From: Deltaproteobacteria bacterium
GTDB taxonomy: Bacteria > Desulfobacterota_B > Binatia > UBA9968
Length of the DNA stretch: 8,690 nt
Reading direction: 5' to 3'
Assembly: GCA_027297485.1 (NCBI GenBank)
Contig: JAPUHZ010000402.1
Span: 1-8,690 of the forward strand
Of the stretch, positions 1 to 6,664 are shown piece by piece. The translations under genes were made by a program, and so were the position numbers. The number at the start of each line of letters is the position of its first letter. The stretch's first letter is position 1. The notes beneath the pieces were generated by a model that saw only the letters and a program-made list of their open reading frames with translations, did not search any database and was not told the origin of the DNA.

Positions 1-804
1 GGAGGCTTTGAGATCGGCGCAGGACGACCCCTTGCGTTAATCGCCGGTCCCTGTGTGATTGAGGGAAGGGAATCTGCCCTCCGACATGCCTCTTTTCTTA
101 AGCAGGTGGCGGACCGTGTCGGCATCCCATTCATCTATAAATCCTCCTATGACAAGGCCAATCGTACTTCTCTCGAATCCTACCGCGGACCCGGAATCGA
201 AAAAGGGCTCAAGATCCTGGCTGAGGTGAAAAAGGAGGTCGGTGTTTCTATCCTGACCGACGTTCATGAAAAAGAGCAGGTGGATTGGGTCAAAGGGGTT
301 GCGGATGTGCTCCAGATTCCCGCCTTTCTCTGCCGCCAGACCGATTTTGTCATCGCGGTGGCCCGGTCAGGAAAGGTGGTGAATATCAAGAAGGGGCAAT
401 TCCTGGCCCCCTGGGACCTGCGAAACGTGGTAGAGAAGATCGTTTCAACCGGCAATGAACAGATCATGGTAACCGAACGGGGAGTCACCTTCGGATACAA
501 CAACCTAGTTTCAGACATGCGATCCCTGGTAGTGATGCAGGAGTTGGGCTATCCTGTAGTATTTGATGCCACCCATAGCCTCCAACTCCCGGGGGGGGTC
601 GGAAAGGCCTCAGGAGGTGAGCGGCAGTTTATTACTGCCTTGGCCCGAGCCGGGGTGGCCGTTGGGATTGATGCGCTTTTCATGGAGGTCCATGAGGATC
701 CGGACCACGCGCTGAGTGACGGGCCCAACTCCCTTCCCTTGAAAGAGGTGGAGGCGTTACTCAAACAGCTCAAAGAGATTGATGGAATTTTAAAGAGAAG
801 TTAG
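1..804 (+). CDS. kdsA: 3-deoxy-D-manno-octulosonate 8-phosphate synthase, metal-dependent type (5' partial)
   Basis: KdsA condenses phosphoenolpyruvate with arabinose-5-phosphate to give Kdo-8-phosphate, a cytoplasmic step in LPS core synthesis. The frame is already open at base 1 and reads [18 protein letters not shown], so the gene starts a few codons upstream of the window; the GTG at 55 lies after the conserved GPC motif and cannot be the true start. Family motifs seen are KANRTS, the RGPG loop, ITDVHE-like LTDVHE, RQTD, the KKGQF segment, FDATHS, ASGGER and SDGPNS. The residues matching the metal ligands of Aquifex KdsA are all present: Cys at 52-54, His at 574-576, Glu at 685-687 and Asp at 718-720. 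This marks the metal-dependent class, unlike E. coli KdsA, which has Asn in place of the Cys. It ends in TAG, three bases before kdsD. The product is about 267 residues in view, near the normal length. Confidence 0.97.
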   Translation, partial: GGFEIGAGRPLALIAGPCVIEGRESALRHASFLKQVADRVGIPFIYKSSYDKANRTSLESYRGPGIEKGLKILAEVKKEVGVSILTDVHEKEQVDWVKGVADVLQIPAFLCRQTDFVIAVARSGKVVNIKKGQFLAPWDLRNVVEKIVSTGNEQIMVTERGVTFGYNNLVSDMRSLVVMQELGYPVVFDATHSLQLPGGVGKASGGERQFITALARAGVAVGIDALFMEVHEDPDHALSDGPNSLPLKEVEALLKQLKEIDGILKRS

Positions 805-807
805 AGG

Positions 808-1785
808 ATGATGGACGCTGCTAAAATTCTCAAACGGGCCCGGGATGTGCTCGATATAGAGGCGCGGGGGATTCTTTCTCTGATCGAACGGCTCGACGAG
901 AGCTTCATTCGAGCCGTGGATCTGCTCTATAGCTGCAAGGGAAAGGTGGTGGTGACCGGGCTGGGAAAATCAGGCCTCATTTGTCGCAAGATCGCCGCTA
1001 CTTTCTCCAGCACGGGGACCCCATCGCTTTTTCTCCATGCCGGCGACGCAGTCCACGGCGATCTCGGAATGATCATGAAAGGGGATGTCGTTTTGGCCGT
1101 CTCCAACAGCGGCAAGACCGATGAGATTTTGAAGCTCCTCCCGATCGTCAAGCGCCTGGGCTCGAAGCTCATCGTGATAACCGGCAATCACAACTCGACC
1201 CTCTCCCGGGCTGCAGATGTGATCTTGGATGCGGGGGTCAAAGAGGAGGCATGTCCTCTGGGCCTTTCGCCTACGGCAAGCACGACCGCGGCGCTGGCGC
1301 TGGGTGACGCTCTGGCAGTTGTCCTCTTGGAGAAAAAGGGGTTTAGGGAAGAAGACTTCGCCCTGAGACATCCGGGTGGGATTTTGGGGCGTAAGCTCCT
1401 TCTCCGGGTCGAAGATCTGATGCATCGTGATGAAGAGCTACCGGTGGTGGCTGAAGAGACTCCAATGAAGGAGACCCTTCTGGAAATTACCTCTAAGCGA
1501 CTTGGGGTGACCGGGGTAATCGATGGCCGAGGTGACTTGATTGGGGTGATCACTGACGGAGACTTGAGGAGAGGGCTAGAGAGCAAGGGTGATATCTTCC
1601 GTCTCAAGGCGAAGGAGCTGATGAGCCGTAGCCCCAAGACCATACCTGCCGAGGCCCTTGCGGCTCGGGCCGTTGCGGTGATGGAGAAACACGCGATTAC
1701 CTCAATCTTTATTTTGCAGGATGGCGGGCGGAGGCCCATGGGTATCGTCCACCTTCATGACCTTTTGAAAGCCGGCATTGTCTAA
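808..1785 (+). CDS. kdsD: Arabinose-5-phosphate isomerase (SIS domain plus two CBS domains)
   Basis: This enzyme interconverts ribulose-5-phosphate and arabinose-5-phosphate, supplying the substrate of KdsA. The 325-residue protein has the full family layout: an SIS sugar-isomerase domain (about residues 35-175) followed by a CBS pair (about 200-255 and 265-325). SIS motifs include GLGKSG (51-56), SNSGKTDE (99-106), CPLGLSPTAS (149-158) and ALRHPGG (185-191). Residues matching the E. coli KdsD catalytic set K59, E111, E152 and H193 are K54, E106, E147 and H188, a constant offset of five. The start is an ATG-ATG pair at 808/811; a GAGAAG purine run at 795-800 gives good spacing to the first ATG. 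It follows kdsA by three bases and precedes kdsC by eight, so the three Kdo genes are probably one transcript. A capsule-type paralogue (KpsF/GutQ) has the same fold, but the neighbours favour the LPS pathway enzyme. Confidence 0.96.
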   Translation: MMDAAKILKRARDVLDIEARGILSLIERLDESFIRAVDLLYSCKGKVVVTGLGKSGLICRKIAATFSSTGTPSLFLHAGDAVHGDLGMIMKGDVVLAVSNSGKTDEILKLLPIVKRLGSKLIVITGNHNSTLSRAADVILDAGVKEEACPLGLSPTASTTAALALGDALAVVLLEKKGFREEDFALRHPGGILGRKLLLRVEDLMHRDEELPVVAEETPMKETLLEITSKRLGVTGVIDGRGDLIGVITDGDLRRGLESKGDIFRLKAKELMSRSPKTIPAEALAARAVAVMEKHAITSIFILQDGGRRPMGIVHLHDLLKAGIV

Positions 1786-1793
1786 TTCTTACC

Positions 1794-2333
1794 GTGAGAC
1801 GCGTCCCTGCTGAGATCCGAAAGAAAGCCCAGAAGATAAAACTTCTGCTGCTGGATGTGGATGGAGTCTTAACCGATGGGGGGATCGTTGTGGACAATCG
1901 GGGGGAGGAGGTCAAACGTTTTGATGTCCGAGATGGACATGGGATCAGGCTCCTGATGCGCGCCGGCATTCAGGTCGGGCTGATAACAGGGCGCTCCTCT
2001 AAGGTGGTGAGCCATCGTGCCAAAGACCTCGGGATTCGCATGGTGTACCAAAAGGTTTACAACAAGGTTGAGTGCTATGAGAAAATCAAGAAAAAGACCG
2101 GCCTCAAGGATCAGGAGATCGCCTATGTGGGAGATGACATTGTGGATCTTCCTATCTTGAGAAAGGTTGGACTGGCTATGACCGTGAAAGACTGCTGGAG
2201 GGAACTAAAGCGGGTAGTGGACTATGTAACTGCAGGGGGAGGGGGGCGCGGGGCGGTGCGGGAGGTTGTTGAGCTTTTGCTTAGGGCTCAAGGGAAATGG
2301 GGAGAGGTCACGCAAGGGTATTACCGCAACTGA
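1794..2333 (+). CDS. kdsC: Kdo-8-phosphate phosphatase (HAD family)
   Basis: KdsC hydrolyses Kdo-8-phosphate to free Kdo, the step after KdsA. The 179-residue protein is a capless C0-type HAD phosphatase. Motif I is DVDGVLTDG with nucleophile D21 and acid/base D23; GHG follows at 48-50; motif II is TGRSS at 65-69; motif III is the K91 region; motif IV is GDDIVD at 113-118. A glycine-rich tail, AGGGGRGAVRE (about 147-157), matches the C-terminal segment that reaches into a neighbouring subunit in KdsC tetramers. Length agrees with the family (about 170-190). The start is a GTG at 1794, chosen because it is the only start codon giving a normal N-terminus. No clear Shine-Dalgarno sequence precedes it, so translation probably depends on coupling to kdsD, whose stop lies eight bases upstream. 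The start is less certain than the function. Confidence 0.95.
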   Translation: MRRVPAEIRKKAQKIKLLLLDVDGVLTDGGIVVDNRGEEVKRFDVRDGHGIRLLMRAGIQVGLITGRSSKVVSHRAKDLGIRMVYQKVYNKVECYEKIKKKTGLKDQEIAYVGDDIVDLPILRKVGLAMTVKDCWRELKRVVDYVTAGGGGRGAVREVVELLLRAQGKWGEVTQGYYRN

Positions 2334-2404
2334 TTTTTTCTTGCCTCAGGATCTGTCAAAAATCCAGCAAATCCTGTAATTAAGCAAATTTCGTGCCTGT
2401 CTGC

Positions 2405-2433
2405 TTTACAGCCTTCGAAAAAGATGGTATTTT
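2405..2433 (+). promoter_or_regulatory. Candidate sigma-70-type promoter upstream of lptC
   Basis: TTTACA (2405-2410) and TATTTT (2428-2433) are separated by 17 bases, and a TG one base before the -10 box (2425-2426) makes it an extended -10. It lies in the 121-base AT-rich gap after kdsC, and initiation near 2440 would give a leader of about 15 bases before the lptC ATG. The match is 5/6 and 4/6 to consensus. In E. coli the lptA region also has its own promoter, but a sigma-E one; nothing here resembles a sigma-E site to me. This is a prediction from pattern alone. I see no convincing terminator or other feature in the rest of the gap. Confidence 0.4.
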
Positions 2434-2454
2434 TTCTCTGGATTCGCTGTTGTT

Positions 2455-3063
2455 ATGAAGCACAAAGGCTTAAGAGTTTTCCTCCTTATTGGGATCTTCG
2501 CCTCTCTAGGTCTAGTAGCCTATAAAGTAACCGAGAACATCCGGAAAAACCGCCTCGCATTTTTGGATTATGTCCCCGAGGCCGCTCTCCATGTAATGGA
2601 TTTCCGTCGCACGAAGGTCGAAGGGGGGCGAAAGGTATGGGAGGTGGCTGGTGAGGAGGCCCGTTATTTCAAGGCAGAGAAAGAGGTGGTGATTAAAAGA
2701 CCCCGAATCGTTTTTTATGCCAAAAGCGGAGACACTATAGAGGTCACGGGAAACGAAGGCCGTCTCTTCTTTACCGATCAGGATATGGAGAAGATGCAAT
2801 TACAAGGTGAGATCCGAGTTAACTATCAGGGATTCGTTTTGCAGACGGACGAAATTCTCTATCTTAAGAGCACGGATCAAATGATCTCACCCGCAAAGGT
2901 GATTATAAGGAGAGAGGGGCTGGAGTTAGAGGGAATAGGAATGGAGATCTCCCTGCAAGATGAGAAGTTTCGCTTGCTTCAGAAGGTAAAGACCAAGCTC
3001 CAGCCGGAGCAGTTGGGAAACAAGAGGACCAGATCTAATGGAAAGAAGGAAGCCGGGCGATAG
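2455..3063 (+). CDS. lptC: LPS export system protein LptC
   Basis: LptC is the bitopic inner-membrane protein that takes LPS from the LptB2FG transporter and passes it to LptA. The 202-residue protein has a short positive N-terminus (MKHKGLR), one membrane segment at about residues 8-23, and a periplasmic domain rich in alternating beta-strand sequence (about 45-180), as expected for the LptC/OstA beta-jellyroll. The sequence itself diverges widely within the family, so position directly before lptA and lptB, the single anchor and the length (usually about 190) carry the assignment. The ATG at 2455 has no clear Shine-Dalgarno sequence and would sit on a very short leader if the candidate promoter is used. 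Its 3' end overlaps lptA by 26 bases. The lysine/arginine-rich tail (about residues 177-202) extends past the usual fold and may exist mainly because it encodes the lptA start signals. Confidence 0.88.
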   Translation: MKHKGLRVFLLIGIFASLGLVAYKVTENIRKNRLAFLDYVPEAALHVMDFRRTKVEGGRKVWEVAGEEARYFKAEKEVVIKRPRIVFYAKSGDTIEVTGNEGRLFFTDQDMEKMQLQGEIRVNYQGFVLQTDEILYLKSTDQMISPAKVIIRREGLELEGIGMEISLQDEKFRLLQKVKTKLQPEQLGNKRTRSNGKKEAGR

Positions 3064-3577
3064 TCTGTGGCATTGGGTGTATGGACTATGCCTAATGGTG
3101 TGCTTTTTGATCTTTGTTCATTCCTTTGCCTTTGCTGGAGAGGCAGATCCCATCTTTATTACCTCGGACCGGATGGAGATGGACCGGACGGAAAACACTA
3201 TCACCTATAGGGGTCATGTGGTTACCCAACAGGGAGAGCTGACGATGAAGAGCGAGGCTCTAACCGCTTACTACAGTCCTGATATGAAAGGAATTAAAAA
3301 AATTATAGCTGAAGGTAAGGTTCACGTAACCCAGGGGCGCCGAGTGGCGATAGGAGCGAAGGCAGTCTTCAACGGCAAGGATCGGACGATTACGTTTACC
3401 GGTAACCCTGTACTATGCCTAGGGAAGAGTCAGATCTCGGGCTCTCACATTACCTTTTTCATTGAACAGGATCGTGCTGTGGTGGAGGGAGGGTCTAAGA
3501 GGGTCAAGGCCGTCATCTTTCCTGAAGAGCTGAAAGGGCAAGAGAAAGGGCAGCCAGGCCCATGCAAGGAGCGATGA
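3038..3577 (+). CDS. lptA: LPS transport periplasmic protein LptA (OstA family)
   Basis: LptA polymerises into the periplasmic bridge that carries LPS from LptC to LptD in the outer membrane. The 179-residue product starts with a signal peptide: a polar N-region with ERRK, a hydrophobic core at about 14-28, and a likely signal peptidase I site after AFA (cleavage 33/34). The OstA-like beta-jellyroll follows (about 39-160), with the typical opening IFITSDRMEMDRTENTITY, then GHV, the AEGKVHVTQG strand and the closing FTGNPVL segment. The ATG at 3038 is supported by AAGAGGA at 3022-3028, nine bases upstream, and by the complete signal peptide it gives. It lies inside the end of lptC (26-base overlap) and its stop overlaps the lptB start region, which points to coupled translation of the three genes. 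The tail after about residue 165 is basic and Gly/Pro-rich. Confidence 0.93.
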   Translation: MERRKPGDSLWHWVYGLCLMVCFLIFVHSFAFAGEADPIFITSDRMEMDRTENTITYRGHVVTQQGELTMKSEALTAYYSPDMKGIKKIIAEGKVHVTQGRRVAIGAKAVFNGKDRTITFTGNPVLCLGKSQISGSHITFFIEQDRAVVEGGSKRVKAVIFPEELKGQEKGQPGPCKER

Positions 3578-4296
3578 GCGTTCTTAAGTCCGAAGGGGTA
3601 ACGAAGTCTTATAATGGCCGCCGCGTGGTCAATGGGGTTAACCTGGAAATCAACGGAGGAGAGGTGGTCGGACTCCTCGGTCCCAACGGGGCCGGGAAGA
3701 CTACGACCTTCCATATCATGGTCGGCTTAGTGCATGCGGATGAGGGAAAGGTCTTTCTGAACGGCAAGGATCTAACATCGATGCCAATCTATCAACGGGC
3801 GCGTGCGGGGATCAGCTATCTCCCTCAGGAGTCTTCTGTATTCCGCCGGCTCACCGTGGAGAAGAACCTTCTTGCGATTCTCGAAACCCTCGATCTCAGC
3901 GTGCAGGAACAAAAGGAGCGGTGCATGGCGCTGATGCGTATGCTCGGGATCTCCCACCTCGCCCGACATAAAGCCTATACCCTCTCCGGAGGAGAGCGGC
4001 GCAGGACAGAAATCGCTCGGTCCTTGGTGCTCTCCCCCTTCTTTGTCCTTTTGGATGAACCCTTTACGGGGGTGGATCCTATTGCAGTAGCAGACATTCA
4101 AAAAATTATCCGCAAGCTGACTATCAGCAGCATTGGAGTTCTCATTACAGACCACAATGTGCGTGAGACCTTAGGGATCTGCGATCGCGCCTACATCATA
4201 AACGAAGGGATGGTCCTGGAAGAAGGGTCCCCGGAGAAAATCGCATCCAGCCCTAAGGCCCGCAAAATCTATCTCGGAGAAGGCTTTAGACTTTAG
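3562..4296 (+). CDS. lptB: LPS export ABC transporter ATPase LptB
   Basis: LptB is the cytoplasmic ATPase that powers LPS extraction by LptB2FG. Motifs are complete: Walker A GPNGAGKTT (about 40-48), Q-loop LPQE (Q89), signature LSGGE (141-145), Walker B LLDEP with catalytic E166, D-loop region GVDPIAV, and H-loop H198 in TDHNVRET. The tail YLGEGFRL is nearly identical to the E. coli LptB C-terminus. Two starts are possible. ATG 3562 has AAAGGG at about 3545-3550. ATG 3574 (Met5) forms an ATGA overlap with the lptA stop and aligns residue for residue with the E. coli N-terminus, but its AAGGAG lies only two bases upstream. I list the longer form, and the shorter one (240 residues) is about as likely. 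lptF/lptG are not in the window, as in E. coli, where they are elsewhere. rpoN follows two bases after the stop. Confidence 0.97.
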   Translation: MQGAMSVLKSEGVTKSYNGRRVVNGVNLEINGGEVVGLLGPNGAGKTTTFHIMVGLVHADEGKVFLNGKDLTSMPIYQRARAGISYLPQESSVFRRLTVEKNLLAILETLDLSVQEQKERCMALMRMLGISHLARHKAYTLSGGERRRTEIARSLVLSPFFVLLDEPFTGVDPIAVADIQKIIRKLTISSIGVLITDHNVRETLGICDRAYIINEGMVLEEGSPEKIASSPKARKIYLGEGFRL

Positions 4297-4298
4297 CT

Positions 4299-5783
4299 AT
4301 GGCCCTTGAACTCAGACAGGTACAAAAGCTTGCGCAGCAGCTAGTCATGACGCCTCAGCTCCAGCAGGCGATCAAGCTGCTGCAGCTCTCCAGGTTTGAG
4401 TTGGAAGAGTTGATTTCGGAAGAGCTGCAGGAAAATCCGGTACTGGAAGAGGGTCCCCCAGAAGAGGCAGAAGATACGGACAAGAAACAGGAGGCCAACC
4501 TGGAAGGCGAAGTGGAAAGGCCGGAGACGATGACGGAGCTCGGAACGACTCGGGAGCTGTCGGCGGCGGACAAGATCGGCACCCTGGAATGGCAAGACTA
4601 TATGGAGTCCCACTCCAATTCCGTCCACGGATCCTTGACTGCAGAGGCCTCCCGCGAAGAGGACGAGGGCCCCTTCTCGTGGGAGAATACCCTGACCAAG
4701 AAGACATCACTAGAAGATCATCTGGTGTGGCAACTCCGCCTCTCGAGACTCACCGAGCGTGAAGAGACGATCGGTTTCTATCTCATCGGCAACCTAGATG
4801 AAAACGGTTATCTTGCCCTCCCTCTGGAAGAAGTCTGTCAGACCACCAAGGCTGCGCCGGAAGAGGTAGAGACCGTTTTAAAGCGGATCCAGCGTTTTGA
4901 CCCTGTAGGTGTCGCTGCGCGTGACCTAAGAGAGTGCCTTCTGATTCAGTTAGAGAACCTCGATCTCGGTAGCAGCCTGGCGGCACGGATTGTCTCTGAC
5001 CATCTCTCACAGTTGGAGACCAAACGTTATGAGAATCTGGCCCGAGCACTCGGTCTCTCAGTGGAAGAGGTCGTAGCGGCTTCTCACCTGATTGGCTCTC
5101 TGGAGCCCAAGCCGGCTCGAGGCTTCGAGGAAGAAGAGATCCGCACGATTATCCCCGATGTCTCCGTGGAGAAGGTAGACGATGAATACGTGGTGTTTCT
5201 TAACGACGAAGGGGTTCCCCGTCTACGGGTCAGTTCTCTCTACCGACGTATGGTCGGCCAGGAGGGAGGAGAAGAAGACCAAGCTCGACAGTACCTTCGA
5301 GAAAAGGTGCGGGCGGCGACGTGGTTGATCAAGAGTATCCGTCAGAGGCAACAGACTCTTTACCGCGTAACCCAGAGTATCTTTAAATTTCAGAGCGATT
5401 TCCTAGACCATGGAGTGAGCCATTTGAAGCCGATGGTGCTTAGGGATGTAGCTGCGGAGGTTGGCATGCATGAGTCTACGGTCAGTCGAGCTACAGCCAA
5501 TAAGTTTGTCCATACCCCGCAGGGACTATTTGAACTCAAATATTTTTTCCAAAGCAGTCTTAAGGTAAGTAATGGGGAGGATGTGGCCTCTGAAAGCGTG
5601 AAGGACAAAATCCGCAGCATCATCTCAACGGAGGATCCTAGGAAACCCTATAGTGACCAACACATTGCCGTGCTCCTCAGTCAACAAGCGATTGATATCG
5701 CCCGGCGCACCGTGGCCAAGTACCGTGAGGCTATGAGGATCCTTCCTTCTTCGAAGCGACGGCAGCCGTATTCGCGGAAGTAG
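4299..5783 (+). CDS. rpoN: RNA polymerase sigma-54 factor
   Basis: RpoN directs polymerase to -24/-12 promoters that need AAA+ activators, typically nitrogen, flagellar and stress genes. The 494-residue protein has all regions. Region I (1-50) is Gln/Leu-rich with MTPQLQQAIKLLQLS, the activator-interacting part. Region II (about 51-130) is acidic and low-complexity. The core-binding domain spans about 135-300 with NLDENGYL and RFDPVGVAARDL. A helix-turn-helix follows at about 381-400 (VAAEVGMHESTVSRATANK), and the RpoN box ARRTVAKYRE is at 468-477. A basic tail (KRRQPYSRK) follows the box. The ATG at 4299 fits the conserved N-terminus; the nearest purine run (GGAGAAGG near 4276) is too far upstream, so initiation is probably coupled to lptB. 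The lptB-rpoN-hpf-ptsN order is shared with many proteobacteria. No frameshift or missing domain is seen. Confidence 0.98.
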   Translation: MALELRQVQKLAQQLVMTPQLQQAIKLLQLSRFELEELISEELQENPVLEEGPPEEAEDTDKKQEANLEGEVERPETMTELGTTRELSAADKIGTLEWQDYMESHSNSVHGSLTAEASREEDEGPFSWENTLTKKTSLEDHLVWQLRLSRLTEREETIGFYLIGNLDENGYLALPLEEVCQTTKAAPEEVETVLKRIQRFDPVGVAARDLRECLLIQLENLDLGSSLAARIVSDHLSQLETKRYENLARALGLSVEEVVAASHLIGSLEPKPARGFEEEEIRTIIPDVSVEKVDDEYVVFLNDEGVPRLRVSSLYRRMVGQEGGEEDQARQYLREKVRAATWLIKSIRQRQQTLYRVTQSIFKFQSDFLDHGVSHLKPMVLRDVAAEVGMHESTVSRATANKFVHTPQGLFELKYFFQSSLKVSNGEDVASESVKDKIRSIISTEDPRKPYSDQHIAVLLSQQAIDIARRTVAKYREAMRILPSSKRRQPYSRK

Positions 5784-5800
5784 GTGACGGGAGGGGAGCC

Positions 5801-6124
5801 ATGACAGACGTGAAAGTCTCCGTGACCTTCCGCCACACGCAGCCGACCCATGCCCTGAAACGCTATGCCGAAGAGAAGGCGCATAAAATCGGTAAATATT
5901 TTTCCAGTCCATTGGAGGCCCACATGGTCCTTTCTGTGGATTCAAAGAACCGACAACTCGCCGAGGTGACGTTGCAAACGCGCCGGCTGACCATCCACGG
6001 ACGGGAGGAAACGGCCGATCTCTACTCGGCCATCGATCTCGTGATGGACAAGATCGAGCGGCAGGTCAGGAAGTACAAGACGAAGTATCAAACTAAATCA
6101 CGAAGGAGAAAGATAAAGGGTTGA
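5801..6124 (+). CDS. hpf: Short ribosome hibernation promoting factor (HPF/RaiA family)
   Basis: HPF binds the 30S decoding centre and silences ribosomes in stationary phase or starvation. The 107-residue protein has the single beta-alpha-beta-beta-beta-alpha S30AE/RaiA domain (about residues 4-95), with TFRHTQPTHALKRYAEEKA in the first strand and helix and HGREETADLYSAIDLVMDKIE toward the second helix, then a very basic tail (KTKYQTKSRRRKIKG). There is no C-terminal dimerisation domain, so it is the short form that works with a separate partner in gammaproteobacteria, not the long form. A strong GGGAGGGGAG at 5789-5798 just before the ATG is the best ribosome binding site in this operon, and suggests high translation. 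Its stop TGA overlaps the TTG start of ptsN. Its place between rpoN and ptsN is the standard position for this gene. Confidence 0.94.
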   Translation: MTDVKVSVTFRHTQPTHALKRYAEEKAHKIGKYFSSPLEAHMVLSVDSKNRQLAEVTLQTRRLTIHGREETADLYSAIDLVMDKIERQVRKYKTKYQTKSRRRKIKG

Positions 6125-6582
6125 AGATTACGGATTTTTTGGATGCCGCTATGGTTATTCCCGATCTCAAGGGTGGGGATAAGAATACGGTCTTGAAAGA
6201 GATGGCAGAGTGGATGGCCTCTCATGATCAGTCCATGGATGCCCGGAGGTTGCTTGAGGTGCTGCTCGAGAGGGAAAAGATCAGCAGCACGGCGATTGGC
6301 GAGGGGGTGGCGATACCGCACGGAAAGATGCCCAGTGTCCAGCAGGTCTCTGCGGTCTTTGCCCGCAGTTCTCAAGGCGTGGATTTTGACTCGTTAGATG
6401 GAGGCACAACTCACCTCTTTTTCCTCCTGATAGCGCCGGAAAACTCGGCGGCAGACCACCTAAAGGCCCTGGCCCGGATTTCCCGTTTGCTTAAAGACAC
6501 AACCTTTCGGGCACGGCTCCTGAATGGTAAAACCAGAGAAGAGATCTTCAACGCAATCAAAGAAGAAGACCAGAAGTTTTAG
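6121..6582 (+). CDS. ptsN: PTS EIIA-Ntr (nitrogen-related phosphocarrier) PtsN
   Basis: PtsN is the terminal phosphoacceptor of the nitrogen phosphotransferase relay; it is a regulator, not a sugar transporter, known in E. coli to affect potassium transport and envelope stress. The 153-residue product is a complete EIIA type-2 domain. The phosphorylated histidine is H67 in GVAIPHGK and the second active-site histidine is H113 in ADHLKALARIS; these correspond to H73 and H120 in E. coli. The start is TTG at 6121, sharing bases with the hpf stop in a TTGA overlap, preceded by AAGGAG at 6103-6108 and AAAGGG directly adjacent. No ATG gives a suitable N-terminus, and ITDFLDAAMVIPDLKG is the typical opening. 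Its phosphodonor would be an HPr/NPr protein: the ptsH product at 7536 is the obvious candidate. No EI enzyme is in view. Confidence 0.95.
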   Translation: MKITDFLDAAMVIPDLKGGDKNTVLKEMAEWMASHDQSMDARRLLEVLLEREKISSTAIGEGVAIPHGKMPSVQQVSAVFARSSQGVDFDSLDGGTTHLFFLLIAPENSAADHLKALARISRLLKDTTFRARLLNGKTREEIFNAIKEEDQKF

Positions 6583-6586
6583 TGCA

Positions 6587-6660
6587 GCGTTCAGCTATTA
6601 GCGGGTCAGTTTTCAGCTTTTTTGATCGTCTTGCTAGTGGCTGACGGCTGGAGGCTAATT
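6587..6660 (+). repeat. Imperfect inverted-repeat element between ptsN and rapZ
   Basis: The 82-base gap is filled by TCAGC/GCTGA-type units. TTCAGC occurs at 6590-6595 and 6612-6617 on the left, and GGCTGA and GGCTGG lie on the right (6639-6644, 6646-6651). Two pairs of arms can form a stem: ATTAGC (6597-6602) with GCTAAT (6654-6659), and GTCAG (6605-6609) with CTGAC (6641-6645), closed by a loop of about 31 bases. The pattern looks like a decayed dispersed palindromic repeat. The unpaired right bulge holds the rapZ GGAGG. There is a T6 run at 6618-6623 but no stem directly before it, so I do not call a terminator. Confidence 0.5.
6650..6654 (+). promoter_or_regulatory. rapZ ribosome binding site inside the inverted repeat
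   Basis: GGAGG ends ten bases before the rapZ ATG at 6665 and fixes that start. It lies on the right arm of the ptsN-rapZ inverted repeat, mostly in a predicted internal bulge next to the ATTAGC/GCTAAT stem, so folding of the element could change access of ribosomes. That regulatory role is inference. Confidence 0.6.
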
Positions 6661-6664
6661 TCTT

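Noticed and set aside
591..598. Run of eight G inside kdsA, and G-rich runs in kdsC near 2233-2256, as possible phase-variation tracts
   Set aside because: Both code for conserved glycine-rich motifs (LPGG in KdsA, GGGGRG in KdsC), both genes are essential for LPS in most bacteria, and the frames are intact. A sequencing-error or slippage check is reasonable, but switching is unlikely.
970..1739. Long open frames on the minus strand opposite kdsD
   Set aside because: They mirror the codon structure of kdsD, show no recognisable motif, and the plus-strand protein is complete and conserved.
2290..2350. Terminator at the end of kdsC from the T run at 2333-2340
   Set aside because: The only complementary bases nearby (GGTA/TACC) have no room for a loop, so no stable hairpin precedes the T run.
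4341..5049. Several minus-strand open frames opposite rpoN
   Set aside because: Low-complexity, Ser/Pro/Leu-rich translations typical of antisense shadows of an acidic coding region; no start signals or family motifs.
6612..6623. Possible rho-independent terminator at the T6 run after ptsN
   Set aside because: The T run is not directly preceded by a stem; the available arms lie on both sides of it, so it would fall in the loop.
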